DNA of 64,000 nt from Parus major (GCF_001522545.3 NC_031792.1:2005500-2069499); one strand, 5' to 3'; numbered from the stretch's first letter, positions 11,990 through 25,004 are shown. Numbers and translations: made by a program. The notes: generated from the sequence alone by a model not told the origin.

Positions 11990-12190
11990 GGGTTAGATTA
12001 GATTTTAGGAAGAAATTCTTTACTCTGAGAGACTGGCACAGGTTTCCCAGAGAAGCTGTGGCTGCCCCATCCCTGGAATTACCGAGGACAGGTTGGACAG
12101 GACTTGGAGCAACCTGGGATTGTGAAAAGTGTCCCTGCCTATGCCATGGGATGAGCTTTGAGGTCCTTTTAACCCAAACCATTCTGTGAC
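11990..12190 (+). mobile_element. CR1 LINE 3'-end fragment
   Basis: The block matches the recognisable CR1 3' end in order: TTAGGAAGAAATTCTTTACT, then GGCACAGGTTTCCCAGAGAA, then CCCCATCCCTGGAAT, then GACTTGGAGCAACCTGGGAT, then TGTCCCTGCC, then AACCCAAACCATTCTGTGA. It is a typical 5'-truncated copy of about 200 bp, oriented antisense to NECTIN1. It has many substitutions, so it is old. Confidence 0.92.
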
Positions 12191-14779
12191 CCCCACGGGT
12201 GGAGATGCAGCTCTCCCATCCATTAAGTTCCCAGCCTCCATCCAGGCTGTCTGAGGAATGATTGCTGAGCTTAGAGGGGCCTGCAAGAGCCAGCACTGTA
12301 AACAAGTGACAAGACCACCCATTAAAGGCAGGCTGAGCATGGGAAGGGGGGAGGAAAGCAGGGAGGGAGGGTCAGAGCCCAGCAGGGAGACCTCCCAGCA
12401 CGGGTCACGCTCCCCACCCCGTCCTCAGGGGTGCCTGGTCTTTGCTTTCCTGGGAGACCAACACAAGCACAGCCACTCCTGCCTGCCCAGAAGGGCTCAG
12501 AGAGACAGAGAGCTTCAGCCCAGAGCAGAGGACAGGAGGAGCAGGGAATTCTGCAGATAAAAAGATGATTTGTCCTGCAGAGAAGGGTTCACAAATTCCC
12601 ATAACCCTTTGGACACCTCTCAGTGGGAACATTACTCCTTCTGCTGAGTTCACTGGGGACTTTGAAGTTGTATCTCCTTAATGATTGTAATGCAATGAGG
12701 GACAGGGGTGAGCTTCCAGGAAGAGAAATTAAAGATTTCTCCATGCCTGATTATCCCATTCTCCAGCCAGGTGGCTTTGTGCTTCCAGGTAGCCCCAGGG
12801 AGGAGCTGGGCTGTGCCACAACACTTTAGGGGAATTTGATGACAAATGTCTCTCGGGAGGTGGAGTGACACCAGTGCTAAGAGCCTCAGTGCCCAGGGAC
12901 AAAGGTGGCCCTTCAAACACAGCCCTCCACACTGGGCTGCTTTTGGGGGCCTCTCTCAGGGTGTTTCACTTTTATCCCAGACCTGCCTGAGCAGGAAGGT
13001 TGGGATGCCAGCAGCTCTGACAGGCCTGAATCCCTGTGGCAGGCTGGAATCACACATCTGCCCTAAAACTCTTCCCCAAGTCTTGATTCACGAGAGACAA
13101 GCCAGGACCAAAAAGCAATCAGCTCCCCATGGAGATCCATGAGCAGGCAGCAGGATGGAGCAAGCCAAGAGCCAACACCCCATTCCCAGCCCTGTGCCAG
13201 GGAAACCAGGCCCGGATTCTCAGGGTTAAACAGCTCAGTTGGCCTTAATTGGCAGATTTTATTGACTTTCATGGTGATTTCATTGACTTTTGCTCAACTA
13301 CATCAGCACCAGGCTCCCTGTTTCCTTCTCAGGGAGCAACAAGGCACGTGCAGAAGGATGTGGATGCCAGATGGATTTTCCTGTGCCACTGGGGAGTACT
13401 CCAGGGATTCATCCTGGTCTTCCAAAGACCGGGAGGTCAACTGCTCTCAGGGGATTCTTGTGTGCTTTGTCCCAGCTCAAACTGGGGGCTGCCACAAAAA
13501 TGGAAAGCATGCTATGAAAAAATAACCGGGGCTGGTGGAAAATTTTCCAGCACAGCATATTTTTCTGATGGAAAGTGTCACTTAGCCCAAGCCAAAACCA
13601 TCTACTGGAACATGCTGATTTTGGCAAAATCTGATTTAAAAAAAAAACAAACAAAAAAAAACACCCCCCAAAAAGTGCCCTTTTGATAAGTTTGAAATGT
13701 TTTTTCCTTGTGGACTCTCATTTCTTTTAAATGGCATTATGGTAAAACACCAACCAGGAGTGCAGCCAGGATGGGATGCTTTGGTTGCCATGGAATGGGG
13801 ACATTTTTGCATGAAGCCAGGCCAAAGTTTTCTTCTGAAATTTCCTTTCTGTGGAAGTTTTCAAATGACAGCCTCAAAGCAGAAGGAGAACTGCCTCTGA
13901 AACGCCCAACATCCCCACTCTGCCAGCCCATCCCGCGTTAGTCATCCCCACAGCTGACCTTTCCAACAGCTCTCACCCCCAAACACAAATCACCTCCCTG
14001 TGTCTCTCCCCACCTTCACTTTCCACAGCCCACTCTGGGCTCTGATCCATCTGGATTCATCCTCTCCTGGGTTTCATCCCACCCTGTCCCTGGGTTAGGA
14101 GTTTTCTGGGGGCTTGGGCCAGCCCTCCAAGCTGTGTGGGACCCACAGCCCTGCTCCAGCACCTCTCCCTCTGGATTCCCTGTCTATTCCTCCTTCCTGA
14201 CAGACGGATTTGCTCCCACCCTGCACCTGCCTGGTGTGCCCACCTCCTCCTCCTCCGTCTGCTGCTTGTGCCTTTCCACTCTCTAACAACTCCAGGGGAG
14301 GCTGGCTGAGAGAACTCCTGTTCCTCTCAGATTTGGGGGCAAAAAAGAGGGAGAGACGAGGAGAGAGAGAGCGCACAAACCAGACTATTACATTTTTTAG
14401 CAGACATGACAATATGGACACAGTTCCTCCAGAACATTGTGCATATTTTAAGACAAACTTTACCCCAAAAATGTCAGGCAGCTCTCCTGGTGGGAGGAAG
14501 AATGAAGGAATGAAAGGGTCCTCCAGGTTTCCAGCAGAACTTTTATCTTGGAAAAGCTGGAAATTCCTGAGCACCTTCCCCGGCACAGCACGCCGCTTGC
14601 CTGCTGCCTCCCCCAAGGGCTGCAGCTAGGATGGATGCTCCAAAATATCAGAATTCCCACAGAAGCAGTTCTGTCCTCCATCCAGAGTGCCCAGGGTGGG
14701 GGAAATGGATCTGGAGACAAAACACTGGAGGCAGAAGGAGGGAGGCTTGGAGGGGAGATGGGCTGGGCTTTGCAAGGAG

Positions 14780-14912
14780 AGATTGTGGACTCTCCATCCC
14801 TGGAAGTGTCCAAGGTGAGGTTGGATGGGACTTAGGGGAAGCTGTCCCTGCCTGTGGCAGGATGTGGAATTAAACGTTTTTTAAGGTCCTTTCCAACCCA
14901 GAGCATGCTGTG
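14780..14912 (+). mobile_element. CR1 LINE 3'-end fragment
   Basis: The order CTCCATCCCTGGAAGTGTCC, AGGTTGGATGGGACTT, TGTCCCTGCC, then TTTAAGGTCCTTTCCAACCC matches the CR1 3' region. It is 5'-truncated, diverged and antisense to NECTIN1. Confidence 0.9.
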
Positions 14913-15214
14913 GCTCCATGCCTTGACCTCCCATGCCAGGACCATCACTCAGGTGAGGATGGAAAGGAGGAACTGTGCAGAAAGAATCCCTGGGAGACAA
15001 AAACTCCTCCCTGTGGTCCTGATGCTCCACAGAAGGATGGGACCAGCCTGGCTGCGGCTCCCCTTGGTGCTCCACCACCTCTGGACATGGCAGCTGGGCT
15101 GGGGGTGTTCCCAGGCTCCACAGCAGCTCGAGTGTCACTTGTTTGTCACCCCTGCTCAAACTAAGAACTGCTCAGAACCATCTTTACTTGTTGCTTAGGG
15201 ACCAGAGTGACAGA

Positions 15215-15740
15215 GAGAACACAGCTGGACACTTGGCTACCTAGGGAGATGGATGGGAGGTTATAAATAGCTAATGGCAAAAGGAAAGAGGACAAAAAGT
15301 CCCATTTCCAATCTGGTAAAAAACTGACCAGAATAGTAGTGGAGGAAGACTTCCAGAAATAAGCACATGGGTATTAAACAAATGAAAAATGAATTAAAAG
15401 AGGAGACAGGGAAAAGAGACTAAAAGGAGATTTTGAACCTGTATGAACAGCGATTGTCGCATCCTGGAAAAGAGTTGATGTCACCTGGGTGCCACAAAAC
15501 GTTACTGGAGGGTTACTGGAGGTAACTTCAGCGTGACAAGAGGCAGGGGAGAAGGAAGATAAGTATGTAGATAAATGTCATTAACCCCTGTTAGTGCAGG
15601 GCTTAGAGACTTCAAAAGATCAGTCTGCAGTGAAGGGTGGAGGTCTCAGGGACTGTGAATGGTTTGTCTGTAAAAACTCTGAGTTTTATATAATAAAACA
15701 AAAGTTTGTTCCAGGCTTGAGAACCTCCTGTTTGTGATGC
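15215..15740. other. A-rich, lower-GC interval of unknown origin
   Basis: About 500 bp is markedly richer in A and T than its surroundings. It contains a doubled GTTACTGGAG (near 15502-15527) and a near-palindromic TTTTATATAATAAAA (15685-15699). This could be an old, diverged retroelement or a conserved non-coding element. I do not recognise a family and saw no terminal repeats. Confidence 0.35.
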
Positions 15741-18371
15741 TGTCACAACACCAGGGCTGTGACAGCCACAGGGAACTCTCAGCAGATCAGGAAGGGGGAG
15801 AGGAGATCAGTCCAAGTGTGCCAAGGTGGGTTCTGTATCTGAGGTCATCCTGTGCCCTGACCCACAGGGATGGAGCAAACAGCACAGAGGATGAGAAGGA
15901 TGTGCCCCAAAGGGAAAGGAAGAGTCTTCATTTAGGGGAGGGACACACCTTCCTCGGGAGAGATCCCATCAGAGAGAAACAACAGCCCTGAAAAGGAAAA
16001 GAACAGGCTCTTGTCGGGGTGAGCTGAGAGGCAGCCCCGCGTGATCCCCGCGGCTGTTCCCAGCCCTGTGGGCTATCCAGGCTCGACAAACACCGACACG
16101 AGGACTGGCATATTTCACTGTGGATGTCCCCAAGAGAGGGACTCAGACAGGGAAGCAACACAAAGCCCAAGAGGAAGAGGAAGTTTACAGCTGTCCTCAG
16201 AAAAGTCAGCGTGGCCTTTCCTCTCAGAGCTTCCACATCCCTTGGGAAAGCACAACTCATCTGCAAGTCTGCACAGCGCCCCGTGGGAGTTGGAACCTCG
16301 GGCCTGACAACTCAGTGGCAAAGTGTGAATCCAAAGTAATTGCACTGTTTGCTCTGGGAATACTCCAGATCCACTTGGCATAACAGAGAAACACTCAGAA
16401 TTCTCTCCTTGTAGGATCTACAAACCCCCTGTTCTTTCACATCCCTAGGATTTTCTCTTCTCCCATGCCTTCTTTCTTTCCATTGCCCTGATTGTAGAAA
16501 AAGACATTCGAGTTTCTGCCTGTGTAATGAAACCTTTTTATGCTCCAAACCTGCCTTGCAGAGAGGGGATTCTCTGGAGCAGACAGTGAGGGCAGGGCCC
16601 CTTGGGCATAAAGAAAATGATCTGCAGGCAGCTGCTGGGGCTGCAGGGTTAAGCCATTTTAATTACCTGCAAGCCCAGCACCAGCCAAGGAATGGCCAAT
16701 GTGCAAAGCAAGCCCTGCTGTCCCAGCAGGGCTGGGATGCCTCACCAGGCTCCTGCTGATCCTCTGTTAGATTAAATTCTTTGGTGAGAGCTGCCCTACA
16801 GTTTTATGGCAGTGGGGATAACTTCCCTGCACCCATGTTTGGGTGCTTGGGTTGGGGCAACTGCAAACCTCCCACCTGGATGACATCACTGAGAAATCCA
16901 AGGGACTTCAGCAGGGTTTGAAGCTGCTGCTTTTCCATTCCTACCACAGCAGAAAGGCAGATCCCTTGTCTCCATCTGTCCCCATCCTGTTCCCAACTCC
17001 CAGCAGTTCTCCTCCTATCCCTACATCTTCCCCAGATGCCCACAGCAAACCCAAGGGAAGGAAAATGTTGTTTGTGTGTGTTTAAATGTGGGCAGAGGGA
17101 AGGGAAGGAACAGATCTTTCCCAAGGGACTCAGATGGGAGTCAGGGCTGAGCAGCAGCTCTTCCCAAGCAGGGACAGCCATTTGGGTCACCCTGGCTTTG
17201 TGTGAAGGCATCTGAGGCTATGGCAGGGCTCCTTCCCACCAGGAATGTGGCAAACTGTGCTGTCAGAAACTGCTGCATGTGCCCAACTCCCCTCTGCCTC
17301 CTTCCCAAGCACTCCACAGGGCAGCTCAAGCTGATCAGGGAATCCTGTCCTCTCCCAGCTGGCAGTGGCTCTGCTGCACAGACCTTGGTTCCCTGCCTCC
17401 ATCCCTTCTCCCCCACGCCTGCAGGTACTGGGAGAGCCACAGCTGGGTCCCATGGGACTCAGGGTCCCCATTCCTCCCATTTCCCTTGCCCTGGTGCATG
17501 GGAAGCCGCACCCTGACCTCCTCCAGCTCTGACTTGCTCTCTCAAATTGGGCCGGTTTTGGGCAGGACGTGCCAGGACCTGCCGCCTCCTCCCCAAGCCT
17601 TTGAAGGCAGCCACGTAGGCAGCTGCACCCGCAGACTTTCGTGTGGAAAAGCCACAAACCCGTGAGTCACCTGGCTCCAGCCCGTGAAGGTTCCTGTTCC
17701 CTCCCTCGGTGGGACAGACGGGCCCAGGACAACAGGACTCCCTTCCCAGTAATCCTGGGAAGGCAGGCTGCTGTGCCAGGCTCGGGAGCAGGATTTTGGA
17801 CCTCAGGGTGGGAGAAGGGGAGGCTTTTGTGCAGCCTGTTGTGAGAAGGGGACGAGGGACAGGCATTCCTGGTGCCACAGCAGATAACCAGAGCAGACAG
17901 CTCCCTGCAGGGCAAGCCCCAAGTCAGGGGGGTCTGGTGTTCTTCAGCCTCAGCAAAGGAATCTGTCCGGTTGGGGGATTCTCCATTCTCCCCTTTCCCA
18001 GAGAGCCCCTTTGCCCCTCAAACCCATTTCCATCCCATTGAGATGCTCTCCATGGAGGGCAGAGGGTGAGCTGGGTGTGGGAAGGAGCCACCTGGCAGGC
18101 AGGGCCCCGAGCAGGGTGTGGGCACAGGGAACATTTCGGGGAAGAGGAAACACGTGCTGGACTCTGAGCACACACGGCCGCTTCCAGGGCTTGGAACAAA
18201 ACGCTCCTGGATTTCCGCAGCCCCGGCTCCCAATCCCCCACCAAGGCCATTTTCTCAGCCAAAAGGACAATGGAGACCTGACATAAACAATCCCATAGGA
18301 TCAGCACATGGATAGCCAGCCCGCCCCCACTGCTGCCTCGCCTTCCCCTCAGCCGAGCTGAGGCCAGCAAG

Positions 18372-18572
18372 ACACAATGTGTAATTAGGTTAATGAGCTA
18401 AGCACGGATTTTAATTGGGATTCCCCGATTTACTGGTCTATCTCCTCCTTTTGTTTTATTGCTGGTGCAGGTTCCTAAAAGCTGCCCTTCCTAAAGGCCC
18501 TGATATTAGAAAGGTCTTACGGGTCTTTAATTGTATTTAATCATTGAGGTAATTAATGATCCTTGAGCAAAA
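18372..18572. promoter_or_regulatory. Candidate intronic enhancer or conserved non-coding element
   Basis: An AT-rich 200-bp island in otherwise GC-rich, repeat-derived intron. It has a high density of homeodomain-type cores: GTAATTAGG, TTAATGAG, TTTTAATTG, TTTAATTG, TTTAATCATTGA and GTAATTAATGATCC. There is no coding frame and no recognised repeat. The call rests on composition alone. Confidence 0.35.
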
Positions 18573-21089
18573 TGAAGATTGCATCTAGAGTAGTTCCAGT
18601 CTTGCCCTTCAGCATCTGTTGTGTCTGGGCACAGGAATTCTGCAGGCATGCAGGAGAGGGGTTCACACAGAGAGAGACAAAAGGATGGAAGAGAGAGGAG
18701 GGCGGTGGGAAGAGAAGGGATTGGGGGAGAAAAAGCACATTTGAAATGGAGAAGGAGCTGAGTAGAAGAGCGAGAAGAGGGGAAAGGGAAACAATGCCAT
18801 TCCTTCTCCTCACAGACAGGAGCCATTCAATTCCAGATCCCAGAGTGTTGGCTCAGGGGGGATGGCTGGTTGTTCCATGGCCCCACACTGGACAGCCTTG
18901 ACCAGCACTCTGTGCTCAGACAACTCCCACAAGACAAACACCTACTCCTGCTGCTCCCCTTTTCCATTCCTTGCTTCCCTCTGGCACCATTTCACACCCC
19001 TTTTTTCTCAGGGACACATTCTCAAAGTTCAAAACCTTGAGCTGGAACAGGGGAGAGGGGGAGTGATGGGCAGCAAGTCCCAGCACGTCCCCTCTCTCTC
19101 CCAGGCCACAAACTGTGCACCTCCCATCCCTGCTCCCAACCCCTCTGCTTCTCCCCGAGCACAAACAAAGCCTGTCCAACCAGAACCGGGGCTGCCTGCT
19201 CCAGCTTGCCCCAGAAAAGCAGATTTAGTGAGAAATGTCACAGGCAAAGCAGCAGGGACGTGGAATCAGCCCCTGCGTCTTGGGACGTATCAGAGCTGTC
19301 CTGAACAAGGGGATGTGTGAGCAGGGAGCTGGAGGGGGCTGTGCTGGCTTGTTGAGGAATGTCCCGTGGCTCCCAGCCCCAGTGACAAGGGAAGGTTCAG
19401 CTCAGGAAAAGCACTGCCCTCCCCTCCTCCAGCCCCAGCACAGTTGCACATGAAGCAGCCTAGTAGTGGGGTGATATTTGGGACTGCACGTGTCCTCCCC
19501 AAAGGAAAAATCCAGCTGCTGCAGCAGATCCACTCTTCTCATTCCTATTCTGGTGGGCTCTCTGTGCTAGAGTAGGAGTGAAAGGTCCTGGCATGGTGCT
19601 GGAATGAGCCTGCTTTTATTCTGTCATTGAAAATGAACCCCAGCGTGGCTCCAGATAGGGTCCTGATAAGCTCTGTGAGCTGGGACTTGCACAGAGGAGT
19701 TGTTGGGCTGGGCTGGCATTTCCAGCTGCCCATAAACTGAGCTCCTCCAGCTCGGGGCAGCCTGGAGTCAGGGCTAAGGGTTGGGGGCAGAGTTCCTCTC
19801 CAGATACCGAAGGGCCAGTTTTTCCTGGAAACCTGGGGCTCTGTCACCATGAGAAAGGCCCTGCACAGAGCCAGTCCTGCCTGGGAACCTGCCCCTTCCC
19901 ACTCTGGAACAAGCTGCCTTCCCAGGCAGGTTTCAGCTTGCTTGGGCCGTCAGCTTGGCGGATCTCATTTCTGGTGTTTTCTTCTCCTTTATTGCCTCCT
20001 TATCTGCCCCAGGGCAGAGAGGGCTGCCTCCTCCTTTAGAGCATTAGCAGCCCTGCCAATTTTCCCCACTTGGAATATTTCATGCACAGGCCCTTCTTTC
20101 TCCCACGCTGCCTCCCCATCCACCTTCCCCATCCCACGTCTGGCTGTGGCTCCTGTGGCAGTGGCTGCCTCCAGGTGCTGGCACAGCTCAGGTGCTGCCC
20201 CTGAAGCTCCCTGGGCTTCACCCACAGCACAGCAGAGCAAATGGGAACATGAGATGGGAGCCACAGGGAGAGTGACAACCCAAAAATGGGGGACACGGAG
20301 CGAGCCAGCACAGAGGGGACAGGAGGGGAGGAAGTCACAGGCCTGTCCACAGGGATGGGCCTGGAAAAGGGGCATTGCAGTGGGGAATAAAGGGCTGGAA
20401 GATTGGGAAGGCCTGGCTAGAGATGCTGGGTCCTGCTCCCACAAAACCCTCACGCTGGCAGAGCAGGGTCCAGCCTCCCTCCCAAGGCTGATCTCCACAG
20501 CCCCTGATCCTGGGAATGGCTAAGCTGATTGCAAAAGCCCCAGAGATCTGCATCTAGCCTCTCCTCCCTCCCAGCACACCAGATCAGGCCTCCTGATTGT
20601 GTCATTTATTCCCCCATAAACAAAGCAGCCAAAGGAGAAACCCAGCCCAGAAATGAGAAACCTTCCTGGAGACGCAGCTGGGCCGGGCAGGAGGAGCAGA
20701 GCAGGGATGAAGCTCCCCAGCCTGACCTCGCTTGAGCTGGAGCTGCCTTGGGCTGGGGCACAGCAGCATCATCTACAGCCAGTGCCTGGGTGGCAAAGAC
20801 CCCTGGAGAGTCCATCCTGCCCCACAGAAAAGCACCTGGAAGAGAACACAGCCAGCCCTCGTGTTCAGGGCAGGAGCTGATCCTGCCTTGCCACAGCAGG
20901 GAGCAGCTGCCCCTTCCAGACACGTTCCCTGCTGTCCATTCTTCCCTGCTGCCACTACCAAGAACATCTCCTGGGCAGGCCTGAGGTCCAAACCCAAAAT
21001 CTGCAGCAGTGGGGCTCAAATCCTGCTGCCTGCTTTCAGGGGTTGTGTTCTATCCCATCAGGGAGCGACTTCCAACAGCTCACACCCTC

Positions 21090-21153
21090 CCATGGTGCTG
21101 GACTCCAAGATTCCCATGGGTCCCTTCCAGCTCGGGATACGCTGTGATTCCAC
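21090..21153 (+). mobile_element. Short CR1 LINE tail
   Basis: GTGCTGGACTCCAAGATT followed by GGTCCCTTCCAGCTCGGGAT and CTGTGATTCC resembles the last ~60 bp of a CR1 3' end. It is very short and diverged. Confidence 0.7.
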
Positions 21154-24049
21154 GAGTGCTGTGACTCGGTGAACAGCCACAGCTGGGATCCCCCAGAGGC
21201 ACTAAAAACTGTCCCCTGCCCCAAGGAGAGCCTGGAGCTGTCCCTGGAGCTGCTCAACCTTGCTCTGGTGCCTTCTCCCAAGGGCTGGAGCGTGAGGGTG
21301 ATTTCCCTCTCGCGTGTCCCAGTAAAGCACTGGCTCCTCTGTCTCTCAGCTCTGCCTTCCCAGGAGGAAGGGGAAGAGGCAGAGTTGCAGGCTCAGAGAC
21401 AGCACCGACAGACTCACACTTCCCATCTCTTTTCCCTTTCTCCCACCCTCCACACCACCTCTGGCTCTGCCTTTCTGGCACCTCTGCACACAACAGCATC
21501 GCTCTGCCGTGCCAGGGAGAGCAGCCTGACAAATTCACAGCAGCAAAATTCAGTGTACAGGGAGCCAGGGCTCTGGGAAGGGGAGGGCAGGGGGCACTCA
21601 CTTGGCCCTGTCACACTGCAGAAACACTTCCCTGTCATCCCTGCCTCGAAAGCTCTGCACTTCACAAACATGAATGCAAAGACATCTAGTGACTAGAAGC
21701 ACCACAACAGGAATTTTTAGCCACAAAACAGCAAAAAAGTCCCAACTGCCCTTGCTTGGAGCTGCCAGATGAGGAAGGATCAGGCCAAATCATTCACAGA
21801 GACTGTTTGAAAACTCCTCTTGATCCACTGCTTTTGTTTATTTACAGAGGTGCAAACAGAGCAAAGGATCTTGAGGGAGGCAGAGAAGTCACTGGCTGAA
21901 TGCACAGCCTATGAAACCTCGCCAAGTCACTGAGAAACCTCTGAATCGCCACTCAAATAGATTTTAAATGGAGTCCCAGGCCTTCCTACACTGAGGGTGA
22001 TGAAGAATAAAATGAACTGAGAGCTTTTCAACGCACACACTGAGGACAAATGGCTTTTTAATTGATAATGCCAGGAGCTGGAGCCAGGGGATTCATCAGC
22101 ATGCTTTGGCACCTCTCAGGACTGCAGGATTCCACCCATACTTGTGCTAAATGACACATTAACAGGAGCAGGAGTGCAAGAGGAGTGCAAGGACTCACAG
22201 CAGCTCAAAGAACTCCAGAAGCTGCTGCCAGAATTCATCTCTCAGAGTCCACCTACAGAGAGCAAGTCCTGCAGTGCAGACAGCAGCTCCCAGCCAGGTC
22301 GTTTGGCTTGGATTGTCCCCTGCAACACCAGGGCTGCTGTCCCAGGGGCAGGGATTACCTGCAGTGAGCACAGGAGATGATGGTTCAGCTTCAGCCCCAT
22401 CCTCCTGCCCTGTCTCATGCCCAGATCTGGGAGTCTGGGATGCCCTTGTGCCCTGTCCAGCCTGGCTCTGCTCTCCATCCCCCTCAGGAAGCTCTTCCCA
22501 GCCTTGCTCTCACAGTTATGTGGCTCCTGGGACCATGTGGGAGCCCAGGCAAGGAGATGAATCCTGGAGAGACAGTAATTACTTCTGTCAGATTAATAAA
22601 TTAACAGATCTCCCATTTATTCTCCAGATTTAATTTCCAATCCTTGCGTTTTCTCTTCCTGTCATGCAAACACACCACGAAAAAATATGGGAAGGCACAA
22701 GAGAAGCAGGAAAGGGGAGAAGGAGACTTCAAGAAAGGGCCACCTTCCCCACTGTGAAGGTATTAAACATCTCCAAGCCACTGAAACGGCTCCTAAAGTT
22801 GCAGAAAGGTGAGAGGAGGAGGAGGAGAAACTCTGCCTGCACAATGAGCAGCCCCCCTTGATGGAAAAATCCAGCTCACAATGCAGACATCTTCATCTTG
22901 GCTCTCTGCAGTCACTGCAAAGTCAATGAAGAGAAATTCCTAATTCAGGCACTCTACATAAGAAATCCACCTTGGGCTGGATAATTCTGGAAGTGCCTAT
23001 TTTTTCCCTCGGACACGAGGGAGTCTGGATGATTTGCTGCATTTCCCCCCTTTGTTTCAAAGCAGGGTCTTGCAGGGAACTCTCTCAGCGAAATCGAATT
23101 CTCACTGAGCTGGACAAGAGGGAGAGCTCTGCTCATCCAGAGACTTCCCCAACCACTGCTAAAATCTCTTGTACAGAAGACCTCAGCCTCTGTTTTCTCA
23201 AAGAGCTGCTGAGCTGGAGAACTCATTTCAGGAGAGCCTTTTCTCTTCAGAAATGACTTCTGAAGTGCTGCTCTCCTTTAGTGGGTCTTAACCAGGACAG
23301 CCACAAGGGGAACATCAGCTGAGCCTGCCTCCTCCTCCTTGGCACCACTGGTTCTTGCCCAAATTTCTGAGCAGAACTTGTCTTTCCCCTTCTCCCTTTG
23401 CAAATTCCCCCCTCTGAGAGAAAAGTGACACCGGCTGCAGATCAGATTTCGGGCTCATCATTTAAAGATGATGCGTTTTGGCCCAATGCTCAGCCCAGCC
23501 TTGGTAAAATGATGCTTGGTTGCACCTCCTCCTGCACTCCTGGACCTGTCTGAGGCAGAGGCAGTGGAAACCCAGCTGGGTTTGTTGCAGGGGAGGAGGC
23601 ACTGCAAGGACCTGCCCCTGTTTCCCAGCTCAGCAGAGCTCAAGTGGAGCATCCATGTAGAAATAATAGGAAGGAGAGGAAAATTAGGATCCTACTGTGG
23701 GCCATCAGGTCTTTTCCACTCCTTTCCCACTCATACATCCCTGGATGACCCTGGATTCCCTGCCTCGCTTGCAATTTCTTGCTGGCAAACACACAGGCAG
23801 GAGGATGAGAGGCTTCTTGCCAAGAAATAGGTGTTCAGAGCAGGAACAGGAGCAGAGACATCAGAGAAGCCAATAGAATCAACCTCTCCTTCCCAAAGCA
23901 TCCCTCTCCTGCGCATCCCAGACAGCAGGATGCTCACCTGTGCAGGTGCAGTGCTAAGCCAGCGCTTTTCCTTGTTATTTTGGGGAGCCAGAAGGCAAAT
24001 CCCCCAAGGATGGCCGCAACCCACGGCCACATTCCGGGCACAGAAGGTA

Positions 24050-24064
24050 AAAAAAAAAAAAAAG
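24050..24064 (+). repeat. Poly(A) run
   Basis: An uninterrupted A run of about 15 bases just before the intronic CpG-rich patch. Confidence 0.9.
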
Positions 24065-24089
24065 CCAGAACAAAAGGCAGCAGCGGCTC

Positions 24090-24400
24090 CCTGCCCCCTC
24101 CCTGCAGATGTCCTCTGGCTGCTGCCTAATCCGCCCGGGCAGCCAGGCAGCAGTGTCACCCCGCGGGGGGACAGCGCTGTCCCCTCCCCAGCGCCCCGCA
24201 CCGAGGGGGGGTCAGCGGGGCCGGGGGCGGCTCATCCCCGCTCCGCCGAGAGCAGGAACAAAGCGCCGGGGCCGGGAATTCAGCGCAACCAACAGCATTT
24301 CCATGCTAATGAGCGCTCCCGGTTCCATCCTGCCGCCCGTGGCAAATTGGAGCGAAAATCCAGGCTTGAGAGGATGCAACTTTTATGTCCGATGAGCGTC
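24090..24400. promoter_or_regulatory. Intronic CpG-rich patch, candidate alternative promoter or enhancer
   Basis: CpG dinucleotides are dense here (for example CCGCGGGG at 24162, GCGCCGGGGCCGGG near 24260, GCGCAACC near 24283), unlike the flanking intron, where CpG is scarce. An octamer-like ATGCTAATGAG lies within it near 24303. No coding exon was recognised. CpG density suggests an unmethylated element, but use as a promoter is inference. Confidence 0.4.
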
Positions 24401-24624
24401 GCTGGGCTCCAACACCAATCCTCTCCCTCGGTTTATTTTTAATTGACTCCTACTAAGCCGGAGTGCATTTTCATCCGTTCCAAATGGAGCAGCTGTTGAA
24501 ACTGAAAATCAGCAGCAGAAAGTGCGGACGTTTCTATTTTGCGGTGTTCACTCCTCAGCGCTCCATTTCCAAACCTCAGCAGCCTGCCCAGAACAAAGGA
24601 TGCCTTGGTGCAGAGCATTAACCC

Positions 24625-25004
24625 CCTCCTGAAACCTCTGAATCCCCATCCTGCAACCCCTACATCCCCAAACTGCAACCTCTGCACCCCAGTCCTGCAT
24701 CCCTCACCTCCCCATCCTGCATTCCTCACGTCCTCATCCTGTACCACTCACATCCTCATCCTATCCCCTCTTATATCCCCACCCTGCACCCCCAACACCC
24801 CATCCTGCATCTCAAATATCCCCATTTTGCAGAATCTGTATCCCAATCTTGCATTCCTCACATCCCCACCCTTCATTCCTCGTATCCTCATCCTGCACCT
24901 CTCAAATTCCCATCCTGCAGCCCCTGCCCATCTCGCATCCCTTCCATCCTCATCTTTCAAAACGTGCATCCCCAACCTGTTTCCTTCACATCTCCATCCT
25001 GCAG
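24625..25004 (+). repeat. Degenerate tandem repeat, unit about 24 bp
   Basis: About 15 diverged copies follow one another, built on the theme ACATCCCCATCCTGCA followed by CCYCTC or CCCCT. The spacing drifts around 24 bp. The 239-residue plus-strand open frame over this block, full of repeated HP/TSP/LH patterns, is a by-product of the repeat and not a gene. Confidence 0.88.

Larger units (their letters stand above)
12191..21089 (-). other. NECTIN1: NECTIN1 intron 1, second segment
   Basis: This is non-coding. It holds a CR1 fragment at 14.8 kb, an A-rich interval at 15.2-15.7 kb and an AT-rich, homeodomain-motif-rich block at 18.37-18.57 kb, described separately. The other open frames are short, overlapping and unrecognised. 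I see nothing else nameable. Confidence 0.8.
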
